Translations under genes and position numbers: made by a program | The notes under the pieces: model-generated | What the model saw: the letters and a program-made list of their open reading frames with translations, nothing else | What the model was told of the DNA's origin: nothing | The model's database searches: none | In this document: in pieces, positions 8,406 through 15,360 of the stretch | How the letters are laid out: each line of letters begins with the position of its first letter | Numbering within the stretch: position 1 is the first letter of the stretch | Assembly: GCA_012728155.1 (NCBI GenBank) | Contig: JAAYFR010000037.1 | Coordinates: forward strand, 1 to 15,360 | DNA: 15,360 nt | Origin: Bacteroidales bacterium | GTDB lineage: Bacteria; Bacteroidota; Bacteroidia; Bacteroidales; Dysgonomonadaceae | Direction of reading: 5' to 3'

Positions 8406-10315
8406 ATGAGAGATAATTATCTATCAAAACTTAAAAATATATCTATTGTCTTTTTGTTTACTTTATTTGTAAGTTATAATACTTCGTGTGAAAAGCGGAA
8501 AGTTGTATCTATAGCCGATTTTGGACTTGCACCAAATACTGGAGAAGATGCACGCCCATATATTGCAGAAGCGCTAGAGGTTTGTAAAAAGGAGGGAATA
8601 GAGACACTAGTTTTTCCTAAGGGGAGATATGATTTCTATCCGGATAGTGATCAACTGAAAGAAAAAGACATTCTTAAACAAAAAACTACAGTTGGAATAG
8701 TTGCTCATAATCTTAAAAACTTCACTATCGATGGTGTGATTCTGAGTTTATCTATCATGGAAAAATGGAAATAGTTTCTATTCATGAAAGTGAAAATATC
8801 ACATTGAAAAACTTTTCAGTTGATTGGGCGCACCCCATGATATCTCAAGCCGAAATAGTTGATGCACAAGATACTTATCTTGATATAAAGGTTGATAAAG
8901 CATCTTATCCTTATGATATTGAGAACGGTAAAGTCTTTTTCAAGGGAGAAGGCTGGAGATTACCTATACTGACAATGTACTCGACATTGTACGAAAAAGA
9001 GAGTAAAGAAATTGCGTACAATACATGGGATGCGTCGTTGGGCGATATCTTCGAGAAACCTGCTGAAGAAATAGGTGAAGGAATCATTCGCTTTCATGGG
9101 AAACCTGCCATGAAGCCCGAACCTAATAAGATGATTGTAACCCTTTTTCATGTTCGCTACTTTGCAAACGGAATAGTGATGAGTATGAGTAAAGATATTT
9201 TATTAAAAAACATCATTTTATATCATAGTCTGGGAAATGCATTTTTCGGATATCGCACCGAAAACATTACTATGGACAATTCGTCTGTAATAGTAAATGA
9301 TGCGAAAGGTCGCTATTACAGTTCGATAGCCGATGCCTCACATTTTTCAGAATGTGCCGGAATGATAAGAGTTCTGAATTGTGCGCATACTGGTCAGGCT
9401 GATGATTTTATCAATGTACATGGTACAAGCACCAAAATAACGAATGTATTAGACAAATACAGCATAAAGGTTGCAGCCGAAGGAAAAGGATCGGGGCTGA
9501 CAATGACAGTTGGTGATGAATATTGGTTTATACGATTAGCAGATGTTCAGCGTGGAGAAGTTAATCGGGTGGTTAAAAAAGAGCTATTATCAGAAGCGGA
9601 TGGAGGCGGATATTTAATCACTTTTGCCAACCCCATACCTGAGAATATTCAGTCCGGAGATTTTCTCGAATGTAAAACATGGTGTGCCGGATTGGAGGTG
9701 CGAAATTGTAAAATACTGAGACGAAATCGAGCTAGAGGAATATTAGTTACTACGCCTAAGGATGTTATCATTGAAGACAATTACTTTGCATCAGCAGGTA
9801 CGTCGATTTTGCTCGAAGGAGACTTTGATTACTGGTACGAATCGGGGGCGAACAATAATATTCTGATCAGAAATAATATTTTTGACAACTGCCTGACTTC
9901 CGGTAATAAAAATGGTTCGAGAGGTGAATGGGGCGAAGCTGTAATAACTATCACTCCATCGCATACGCCCAAAAGTGTTGACGATATACCATATCATAAA
10001 AACATCAATATCTCGAATAATACGTTCAAAGTTTTTGATGCTCCTTTAGTGAGAGCTGTATCTGTTGACGGTTTGTACTTCAAGGATAATAGCATTATCA
10101 AGACAACCGACTATAAACCTTACACTTGGCAGAAGTCAGCATTTCTGCTGAATGGTTGTAGAGATGTTGTCGTAAAAAACAATAAAATAGATGATGCTTA
10201 TACCACGAGAGAGATACTGATCGAAAATATGCGCATGTCAGATATTCAAGTCGAACCAGAAAGTGATTTTGCTGTAAAGGAATTGAACGATGTAAATACG
10301 AAGATGGAATGGTAA
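8406..10315 (+). pseudogene. GH110-like beta-helix lipoprotein, broken by a one-base frameshift
   Basis: Two frames, 8406-8774 and 8765-10315, are halves of one gene. The first starts six bases after the previous stop and has a lipoprotein signal with lipobox NTSC (Cys28), then the beta-helix start ADFGLAPNTGEDARPYIAEAL. Family sequences continue as ...FTIDG, a few residues, then SEF-FHGKM. Here FTIDG is in the first frame while DSEFIYHGKMEIVSI is in the other, so one base is missing near 8733-8740. Restored length is 636 residues. The catalytic pattern is intact: ADASHF (D310 in restored numbering) and ADDFINVHG (D333, D334). As it stands, the first frame ends at 8774 after 122 residues. Restart at the ATG at 8765 would give a product without signal peptide. 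A sequencing or assembly error is the main alternative to a true mutation. Confidence 0.85.
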
Positions 10316-10415
10316 CTTTGCCATTTTAAGTGATTTTATTTTTAATAGCTTGTACAAAGTTCTTATATATCAGGAACTATATGAAGATGAGTGATAAATT
10401 AATTTACCTAACGAA
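10316..10415. other. Intergenic spacer between second and third GH110-like genes
   Basis: These 100 AT-rich bases hold no gene. The only structure I see is a weak hairpin, agttc then 11 bases then gaact, around 10358-10378. It is too short to call a terminator and has no T run after it. The gap is much longer than the six bases between the first two genes, so a separate promoter for the third gene is possible, but I see no clear one. Confidence 0.4.
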
Positions 10416-12131
10416 ATGAGTAAAACTTATTTATACTATATAGTTATTTTCACCCTAGGATTTGTTTTTTTCGCCAGTTGCTCTAGCTACAAGAGTGAAC
10501 GATTCTTTAACCTTGTAGATGACTTCGGAGCTATTCCGGACGATGGGTTAGATGATTCTGAAGCTTTCGCGAAAGCATTGGATGCATGCCGCAACAATCC
10601 GGGATCTACTCTTGTTATTCCTCCGGGTAGTTATAATTATCGAAATGCAAAAGCCATAGAATTCGAGTACAAGGGCATTAATGGTCAGTATGGCGAAGAT
10701 GTACAAGGACATTTCTTCAAGCCAAAAGGCGAATATATTATCGCCTTGGATATGTATGGCTTCAAAGACATACGTATTGAAGCGAATGGGGCAACCCTCA
10801 TACAAGAAGGTTGGTACGAAGCAATATCGATAACCAATGCACAGAATGTGTCGATAAAGGGTCTCAAGCTAACCCATAAACGTCCTCCCTTTACGACCGG
10901 TCAGATCATAGCTTCAACAAGCAATCACTTCGATATGAAAATTGACACTGTAAAATATCCTTATTTGACGGATAATATAACAGGACGAGTTCATTTCTAT
11001 GATGTAAATAAACAACGGGTATATGCAGGAGGATGGCACGAGAAAAAAGAATTGCTTGATGATAAAGAAACCATAAGGATTTACTCTCATATTCAGCCAA
11101 CTGTAGGTGACTTGTGTATTCTGAGGCATTCGGCTCACAATCGTGCCGGAGTGCTTATAAAAGAATCATCAGATATCGAACTAGAAGATTTCACTATTCA
11201 CAGTCAGCCCGGAATGGGTGTCATTGGACATCGTTCTGAGAATATACGACTGAAAAATCTTCAAATTATTCCCTCTCCGGGTACTGTAACATCGACTAAT
11301 ACGGACGCCACTCATTTTACGAGTTGCAAAGGCAAAATAATTTTCGACGCTTGCAAATTTGGAGGACAGGGCGATGATTGTACCAATATTCACAATTACT
11401 ACTGGAGTGTCTACAAAGAATCTGAGAATATGGTTCGAGTGACGGTCGAAAATGCAGATCTTCATGCTCTATCTCTCGATTATCCGGATGTAGGAGATAC
11501 CTTGGCTTTAGTATCGAAAGATAATTTAACTCCGATAGAATATTATATTGCTAAAAAAGTTTATACATCTACCGAGGAGTGGAAAGTTGTCATCACTTTA
11601 GATAAAAGCATAAGTCACGATCTTGATCAGTATTATATGATTAATACAACAAGAAGACCGTCGGTCGATATCATAAACTGTACTGTACGTAGTCACTTGG
11701 CGCGAGCATTTCTTATCAAGACTCGTAATGTTTACATAGCAGGCAATGTAATGCAAAGCAGTAGCGGTACAGGTGTGCAACTGGGAGCTGAAGCCTCATG
11801 GAGAGAAGGTGCACCTACCGAGAATATATTAATCGAAAACAACTGGTTCCTCGATTGTGGATATGGTCACGGAAGTCAACAAGGTAGTGCCATCAGTGCC
11901 GAAGTGGGAGGAATTGAAGTTGCTGCTGACCAATTGAATCGAAACATTATTATTCGTAATAACGTAATTCAAGCTGTAGGTAAAACAGCAATCCACATTG
12001 CAGATACCGATGGTGTTGAAATTGTCGGGAATGAAATATTCGGATCAGAAAAAGCAATTCGCGTTGTCAATTCAAAAAATGTGAATGTTCGCAATAATGG
12101 ACCTTTAGAGAGCGATCTCTCAAATAATTAA
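10416..12131 (+). CDS. Divergent GH110-like beta-helix lipoprotein
   Basis: The product has 571 residues and an N-terminal lipoprotein signal ending FASC (Cys22). The mature protein opens with DDFGAIPDDGLDDSEAFAKAL, the cap sequence common to right-handed beta-helix polysaccharide-active enzymes, and contains strand repeats such as ILIENNWF, IIIRNNVI and VEIVGNEIF. It keeps TDATHF (D297) and GDDCTNIHN (D320, D321), the same 23/24 spacing as the two preceding genes, but the usual NVHG is NIHN and the surrounding loops differ. It is therefore a more distant relative and may act on another galactoside or another sugar. It follows the second cargo gene after 100 bases and is the last + strand gene of the cargo. 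It converges with the esterase gene 28 bases away. Confidence 0.85.
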   Translation: MSKTYLYYIVIFTLGFVFFASCSSYKSERFFNLVDDFGAIPDDGLDDSEAFAKALDACRNNPGSTLVIPPGSYNYRNAKAIEFEYKGINGQYGEDVQGHFFKPKGEYIIALDMYGFKDIRIEANGATLIQEGWYEAISITNAQNVSIKGLKLTHKRPPFTTGQIIASTSNHFDMKIDTVKYPYLTDNITGRVHFYDVNKQRVYAGGWHEKKELLDDKETIRIYSHIQPTVGDLCILRHSAHNRAGVLIKESSDIELEDFTIHSQPGMGVIGHRSENIRLKNLQIIPSPGTVTSTNTDATHFTSCKGKIIFDACKFGGQGDDCTNIHNYYWSVYKESENMVRVTVENADLHALSLDYPDVGDTLALVSKDNLTPIEYYIAKKVYTSTEEWKVVITLDKSISHDLDQYYMINTTRRPSVDIINCTVRSHLARAFLIKTRNVYIAGNVMQSSSGTGVQLGAEASWREGAPTENILIENNWFLDCGYGHGSQQGSAISAEVGGIEVAADQLNRNIIIRNNVIQAVGKTAIHIADTDGVEIVGNEIFGSEKAIRVVNSKNVNVRNNGPLESDLSNN

Positions 12132-12159
12132 GCAATAAAAAAATTAACCTTATAGATAT

Positions 12160-13119
12160 TTATCCACCATAATTGGAGTTGAAATAGTCTTCATCTGTAA
12201 AATTAGTATTGACTGAATCTTTATTTATTACTTCAACATTCAAATGAATCATTAACCCTCTTTGATGAAGAATATTATTGTCTATAAAGTCTAATATTAA
12301 ATCTATATTCTCATTCATTGGTAACTCTGCAAGCATATGCGATCCATACCTCTCGTCATAAAAATAGTATGGGATACGCATACTGTCAAGTTGATTTGCA
12401 ATGTATTTAGAACCGTATAAACTAGCCTCTTTTGTCCCATTAGTGTAATACGCTACATTTTTATCAGCATTCCCATGAAAAAGCATCATTGGGGCTGGTT
12501 TTGTTTTCCACTCAAGCTTTCCTGTTTCTGAAAATATAGCTCCTGCAAATGAGATAACTCCTGCATATCTAAAATCAGCTGGAAGTATTTGAGATAATTT
12601 ATGTCCGTTAGCTAGAGTATATTCACCTTGCAGTGCCGTGAGTGCTCCGGCACTAGACCCACTGACAATTATTTTATTAGTATCTATGTTCCATTCTTCT
12701 GATTTTGCAAGTATAAAAGCCGTTGCATCAATCAAGTCTTCAGTGGCAATATTTAAACTATGGATTATCAATTGAGCCATCTTTTCAGATTTTTTTTCTT
12801 CTGATGTCATACTCTCTATATTTTCTAATCCTTTTCTATAATCTATAGATACTACCTGTATTCCTTTTTTTACTAATGCATTGAAATAATTTAAGAATGC
12901 GGGATTATCTCTTTCTCCTCCAATAAATCCACCTCCAAATAAGAATATTACACAAGGAGTTTTAGACGAAATCATAGAAGGACTATACTTATCTAATTTT
13001 AGCTCAACGCCATCTTTAGATGCATAATTATATGTTGTCTTTTTTATGTCAATATTTTCAGGCTGGCAAGAATAGAACGTGACAATAATTAGCAAAAGTG
13101 TAAATACATTTTTCTTCAT
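12160..13119 (-). CDS. Lipoprotein esterase, alpha/beta hydrolase fold
   Basis: The product has 319 residues. It begins MKKNVFTLLLIIVTFYSC, a lipoprotein signal with Cys18 as anchor, and continues as an alpha/beta hydrolase of the carboxylesterase/feruloyl-esterase-like group. The oxyanion region is FLFGGGFIGG (60-68), with Phe-Gly where HGGG is usual. The nucleophile is S156 in GSSAG, the acid D219 in HGNAD, and the base H261 in YGSHML. All three catalytic residues are in the expected order and spacing. The likely role is removal of acyl groups (acetyl, feruloyl or similar) from a glycan at the cell surface or in the periplasm, helping the beta-helix glycosidases beside it. It converges with the third GH110-like gene. 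An IS4-family insertion lies 72 bases upstream of its start. The exact ester substrate cannot be read from the sequence. Confidence 0.85.
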   Translation of the reverse strand: MKKNVFTLLLIIVTFYSCQPENIDIKKTTYNYASKDGVELKLDKYSPSMISSKTPCVIFLFGGGFIGGERDNPAFLNYFNALVKKGIQVVSIDYRKGLENIESMTSEEKKSEKMAQLIIHSLNIATEDLIDATAFILAKSEEWNIDTNKIIVSGSSAGALTALQGEYTLANGHKLSQILPADFRYAGVISFAGAIFSETGKLEWKTKPAPMMLFHGNADKNVAYYTNGTKEASLYGSKYIANQLDSMRIPYYFYDERYGSHMLAELPMNENIDLILDFIDNNILHQRGLMIHLNVEVINKDSVNTNFTDEDYFNSNYGG

Positions 13120-13170
13120 ATTTTTTCTTTATTTAAAAGAATCTTTTAATTCGTTTAGTTTGTTATTATA

Positions 13171-13178
13171 CAAATATA
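13171..13178 (-). promoter_or_regulatory. Putative Bacteroidales -7 element of the esterase gene
   Basis: On the minus strand these bases read TATATTTG, a full match to the Bacteroides -7 consensus TAnnTTTG, 51 bases before the esterase ATG. The matching -33 box should lie 19-21 bases further upstream. In the DNA before the IS arrived, an ATTG (now at 14427-14430) would have stood 21 bases away. The IS now separates the two, and the nearest replacement TTTG, inside the IS end, is 24 bases away. Confidence 0.45.
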
Positions 13179-13181
13179 GAT

Positions 13182-13190
13182 ATAAATCAT
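13182..13190. repeat. Left target-site duplication of the IS4-family element
   Basis: The nine bases ataaatcat directly precede the left inverted repeat and are repeated exactly at 14409-14417 after the right inverted repeat. A 9-bp duplication fits the IS4 group. Confidence 0.95.
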
Positions 13191-13209
13191 CTTAGTACAT
13201 GACAAAAAC
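13191..13209. repeat. Left terminal inverted repeat of the IS4-family element
   Basis: cttagtacatgacaaaaac is the exact reverse complement of 14390-14408. Similarity continues weakly inward (actcaat against agttcaat). Confidence 0.95.
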
Positions 13210-13258
13210 ACTCAATCATTTGATTATCAGTGCATTTAGTTTATAGTTTATTAGGATA

Positions 13259-13329
13259 AGACCTTGATTTTTAGTATCTTGTAAAGAAAACTTAGTGGTT
13301 TTTTATTTACGATATGCCAACCAAGGTCT
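13259..13329 (+). promoter_or_regulatory. Inverted repeat enclosing the transposase start, possible translation block
   Basis: The 8-mer agaccttg at 13259-13266 pairs perfectly with caaggtct at 13322-13329, inside codons 3 to 6 of the transposase. The 55-base loop contains the ATG at 13314 and its upstream ribosome-binding region. In IS10 and IS50, also of the IS4 group, transcripts entering from outside fold so that the start is hidden. This repeat could do the same here, but the match is short and the effect is inferred. Confidence 0.35.
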
Positions 13330-14483
13330 CCCCCAAAAGTAATGATTTAGCTGATATTTTAGCCTCTCATTTCCAAAAAGATATGAATTTAGCTCGTATC
13401 AAGTTTATAGCACAATTGATTATAGCTTTATGCAAAGTACAAAGTGTCTGTTTTGAAAAACTAGCAGTAGCTTTTGAAACTGATGCCCAAAGCCGTTCTA
13501 ATCTTAGACGAATCCAACGCTTTATGGCTGATTATATGTTAGATTGTGACTTGATAGCACGGATGATATTCAAATTATTACCACATGATCCACCCTATGT
13601 CTTGACGATGGATATAACCAACTGGAAGTTTGGCCAAACCAATATCAATATATTGGTTATCGCCATTACTTATGATGGATTAGCCTTTCCTTTAATCTAT
13701 CGGTTGATGCCCAAAAGAGGAAATTCTTCGACTGCAGAAAGGATAGAATTGATTGATAGATATATCCACCTGTTTGGAAAAGAAACGATTGCTGAATTAT
13801 TGGCCGACAGAGAGTTTGTAGGAGAAGATTGGATAGCCTATCTCAATAGGGAATCTATTGCCTATCATTTGCGGATTCGTAATAATTTCTTAGTGTTTGA
13901 TCCTAGAAAACAAAAGAACATGAAAGCTTCATGGCTCTTTCATGCTTTACAGATTGGAGATTCTAAATACCTCAAGAAGATATACTATATCAACAATCAG
14001 TTATGTTATCTCTCCGGCTCTAAAGTCAAAAACAGAGAAGGAAAAATGGAACTGCAAATTATTATCTCTTTCAACAAACCTGAAACTGCGATAGAAGAAT
14101 ATAAGAAACGCTGGCAAATAGAAACTGCATTCAGAGCACTTAAATCAAGTGGATTCAACATCAAAGATACCCATCTGACTGATATCAAACGAATAGAGAA
14201 ATTACTCGCCATTGTACTGATAGCTTTTCTGTGGGCATACCTGATAGGAATATTCCTTCATCTAAAGATTAAGCCAATCAGAATGCTAAAACATGGAAAT
14301 AGAGCCAAATCATTGTTCAAATATGGCTTAGAGTATATAGCTGCAGCACTTTTAAACCCGTATAAAAAACAAAAAATCAAAATTGAACTGTTTTTGTCAT
14401 GTACTAAGATAAATCATTGCAAATTTCAATTATCATTATCTGGCTTCTCGGAAAGGTATCTCCTCATTTATTTTTTTCTATAA
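13314..14483 (+). CDS. IS4-family DDE transposase, frame extends beyond the IS
   Basis: The frame from the ATG at 13314 encodes 389 residues. The catalytic triad is visible as D100 in LTMDITNWKFG, D165 in LLADREFVG, and E270 in YKKRWQIETAFRALK. The last fits the IS4 signature Y-x2-R-x3-E-x6-K (Y263, R266, E270, K277). An N-terminal helical DNA-binding part precedes the RNase H-like core. The IS ends at base 14408, exactly after Lys365, without a stop codon. The final 24 residues (INHCKFQLSLSGF...) and the TAA at 14481-14483 come from the target DNA. The transposase therefore takes a different tail at each insertion site unless other copies differ. The core is intact, so activity is plausible. 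Confidence 0.93.
   Translation: MPTKVSPKSNDLADILASHFQKDMNLARIKFIAQLIIALCKVQSVCFEKLAVAFETDAQSRSNLRRIQRFMADYMLDCDLIARMIFKLLPHDPPYVLTMDITNWKFGQTNINILVIAITYDGLAFPLIYRLMPKRGNSSTAERIELIDRYIHLFGKETIAELLADREFVGEDWIAYLNRESIAYHLRIRNNFLVFDPRKQKNMKASWLFHALQIGDSKYLKKIYYINNQLCYLSGSKVKNREGKMELQIIISFNKPETAIEEYKKRWQIETAFRALKSSGFNIKDTHLTDIKRIEKLLAIVLIAFLWAYLIGIFLHLKIKPIRMLKHGNRAKSLFKYGLEYIAAALLNPYKKQKIKIELFLSCTKINHCKFQLSLSGFSERYLLIYFFL
14390..14408. repeat. Right terminal inverted repeat of the IS4-family element
   Basis: gtttttgtcatgtactaag is the perfect complement of the left end. It is also translated as residues 359-365 of the transposase frame. Confidence 0.95.
14409..14417. repeat. Right target-site duplication of the IS4-family element
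   Basis: ataaatcat matches 13182-13190 in all nine bases. Confidence 0.95.
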
Positions 14484-14504
14484 TAGAAACTTTAGTTTAT
14501 TTAT
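14418..14504. other. Noncoding right edge of the cargo insertion
   Basis: These 87 bases connected directly to 13190 before the IS4-family element inserted. They hold no gene of their own beyond the accidental tail of the transposase frame. They are AT-rich, with a T-rich stretch at 14468-14478. In a circular form of the cargo they would lie upstream of the first GH110-like gene and beside the esterase promoter, forming a divergent intergenic region of about 170 bases. I see no convincing -7/-33 pair pointing rightwards. Confidence 0.5.
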
Positions 14505-14513
14505 TTTTTCCAA
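14505..14513. repeat. Right copy of 9-bp direct repeat flanking the 8-kb insertion
   Basis: tttttccaa, identical to 6536-6544. After it the AlbA_2 reading frame resumes at base 14514. Confidence 0.85.
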
Positions 14514-15162
14514 CGATCTTTCGGGTGATGGAAAGAATGGTTATTTGATGATTGGTGCACATGACAATGGAGAGCTAAGCGGATTGAAAGTAGATGACAC
14601 CTTATTGTTGAAGATTGCCAATATCCGAACAGACGGAAATATTCTTCCTCAACCCTTGATGACTGTCGAAAAATTCACTTTTGAAGGAGGTGATTTACTT
14701 GTTGCGGAAGTGCAACCCTCGGAATTTCCTCCGGTGCGTTATAGAGGACGTGTGTGGGTACGGGTTGGACCTCGAAAAAGTCCAGCTTCTGAAATGGAAG
14801 AAAAAATCTTGACTGAAAGACGATTGTCAAATGTTCGCACGTATGATGCCAAACCATGCCTTGGAGCTTCGTTGAAAGAATTGGATGTGTCACTTATCAA
14901 GAAAGAATTTCTACCTAAAGCGGTCACAGAAGATATATTGGCGGAAGATAAACGTTCCATAGAGGAACAATTAGCTTCACTCGGCTTTTTCGATTTGAGA
15001 TATAATTGCCCAACTGTGGGTGCGATTGTTCTTTTCGGAACTAATCCGGAAAGATATGTGCATGGTTCGTATGTTCAATATGTGCGTTTTAAAGGTTTAG
15101 ACCGGTCAGGCGATATTATTCATGAGTTTAAGTTTGACGGAAACTTATGTAAATCAACGTGA
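14514..15162 (+). pseudogene. AlbA_2 (Schlafen-like) protein, 3' part, truncated again
   Basis: This is the continuation of the gene begun at 6426. It reads DLSGDGKNGYLMIGAHDNGELSGL, the glycine-rich AlbA_2 core, then an RVWVRVGPRKSPAS segment and a helical part with TVGAIVLFGTNPE, as in proteins annotated as ATP-binding or putative transcriptional regulators. Joined with the 5' fragment it gives about 255 residues. The similarity to the family breaks off after HEFKFDGNL near 15146, and the frame ends at a TGA at 15160-15162 that lies in or at the edge of an IS982-family element. The usual C-terminal part is missing and is presumably on the other side of that element. A TTG (14545) or ATG (14548) inside the fragment could start translation, but the product would lack both ends. 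It is almost certainly nonfunctional. Confidence 0.85.
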
Positions 15163-15360
15163 GTTCGACCTAAGCCACAATCCATCTTTCTTCATCAACA
15201 ATGTCTGTATTTGTGTTGATCGAAGGCTTTTTTGGGAAAAATGAATAGGCTGCCAAGGCGGAAAGAATGTTTATCACAAAGTTGTCGAGACTGCGATGAC
15301 GAGTATGCTCTATTTGACACATATTCTTTAACTCATCGTTCACGGTTTCTATTAATGCTC
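15155..15360 (-). mobile_element. IS982-family element, one end (partial)
   Basis: The element starts somewhere between about 15147 and 15160, where the AlbA_2 similarity stops, and continues past the right edge of the window. The sequence acgtgagttcgac next to the transposase stop looks like the IS terminus. The exact end and its target duplication cannot be fixed because the other end is not in view. Confidence 0.7.
15170..15360 (-). CDS. IS982-family transposase, C-terminal part (partial)
   Basis: Read on the minus strand from the window edge to the TAG at 15172-15170, it gives 62 residues starting ALIETVNDELKNMCQIEHTR and continuing HRSLDNFVINILSALAAYSF, FPKKPS. This is the conserved end of IS982-family transposases: the Glu of LIET is probably the last catalytic residue, and HxRHRS...N...LAAY.FFPKKP follows in many Bacteroidota copies. 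The frame shows no damage within the part visible. The first two bases at the edge belong to an incomplete codon. It is transcribed against the AlbA_2 remnant. Confidence 0.85.
   Translation of the reverse strand, partial: ALIETVNDELKNMCQIEHTRHRSLDNFVINILSALAAYSFFPKKPSINTNTDIVDEERWIVA

Larger units (their letters stand above)
13191..14408 (+). mobile_element. Complete IS4-family insertion sequence
   Basis: The element is 1,218 bp long. Both ends carry the same perfect 19-bp inverted repeat, cttagtacatgacaaaaac at 13191-13209 and its reverse complement at 14390-14408, and both sides carry the target duplication ataaatcat. It encodes one DDE transposase with the IS4 Y-x2-R-x3-E-x6-K signature. 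Intact ends, intact duplication and an undamaged transposase core indicate a recent insertion that may still be active. It entered the noncoding region upstream of the esterase gene. Confidence 0.95.
6545..14504. mobile_element. 7,960-bp cargo insertion in the AlbA_2 gene
   Basis: This segment separates two fragments of one gene that fit together in frame, and it is bounded by the 9-bp direct repeat tttttccaa. It holds three GH110-like lipoprotein genes, one esterase gene on the opposite strand, and a nested IS4-family element that came later, since the IS has its own target duplication. Without that IS and one copy of its duplication the cargo would be 6,733 bp. I find no transposase, integrase or conjugation gene belonging to the cargo itself, and no convincing terminal inverted repeats. 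The left edge lies only four bases before the ATG of the first cargo gene, so that gene arrived without its leader. How the segment moved is unknown. Confidence 0.8.

Noticed and set aside
8761..8765. Slippage at the A5 run as cause of the frameshift
   Set aside because: The conserved segment SEFIYHGKM is already in the second frame upstream of this run, so the lost base is near 8733-8740.
10358..10378. Rho-independent terminator between second and third GH110-like genes
   Set aside because: The stem is only five pairs, is AT-rich and is not followed by a T run.
6545..14504. Composite transposon moved by the IS4-family element
   Set aside because: Only one IS copy is present, it has its own target duplication, and its inverted repeats do not occur at the edges of the cargo. 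It is a later passenger.
1..15360. CRISPR arrays, tRNA or rRNA genes
   Set aside because: I saw no regularly spaced repeats and no cloverleaf or ribosomal RNA signature on either strand.

Overview
The window looks like an AT-rich chromosome of the phylum Bacteroidota, most likely order Bacteroidales. The evidence is the gene families (GH110-type beta-helix lipoproteins, DUF1828/DUF1829, an IS982-family element), lipoprotein signal peptides of Bacteroidales style, and start codons without strong Shine-Dalgarno sequences. The genus cannot be fixed from the sequence alone.

Region 1 (1-6544) is the downstream part of a type I restriction-modification operon, all on the + strand with overlapping or nearly touching genes. 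In order: the last codons of hsdS; a helical protein with an R-x4-H motif that could be a HEPN-type RNase; a small His-rich protein of unknown function; a DUF1828/DUF1829 protein; a complete hsdR; a protein with a PD-(D/E)XK-like N-terminus and a C-terminal DUF5655-like domain; and the first 40 codons of an AlbA_2 (Schlafen-like) gene. hsdM is not visible and is presumably upstream.

Region 2 (6545-14504) is a 7,960-bp insertion that splits the AlbA_2 gene. It is flanked by the 9-bp direct repeat tttttccaa, and removing it restores the reading frame to the base. It carries three consecutive surface-type lipoproteins of the right-handed parallel beta-helix, GH110-like class. All three keep an aspartate followed 23 and 24 residues later by an Asp pair. 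The middle gene is broken by a one-base frameshift. A convergent lipoprotein esterase follows. Together they look like a small glycan-degradation cargo: removal of alpha-galactosyl-type residues plus de-esterification. A complete IS4-family element (13191-14408; perfect 19-bp inverted repeats, own 9-bp target duplication) is nested inside the cargo, just upstream of the esterase gene. The IS has no stop codon of its own, so its transposase frame runs 24 codons into flanking DNA.

Region 3 (14505-15360) is the continuation of the AlbA_2 gene, itself cut near 15155 by an IS982-family element on the minus strand that runs off the window. One accessory gene of the restriction operon has therefore been hit twice. 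The most interesting points are the origin of the 8-kb cargo, which has no recombinase of its own (a circular intermediate recombining at tttttccaa would explain its layout), and the three-gene cassette between hsdS and hsdR.
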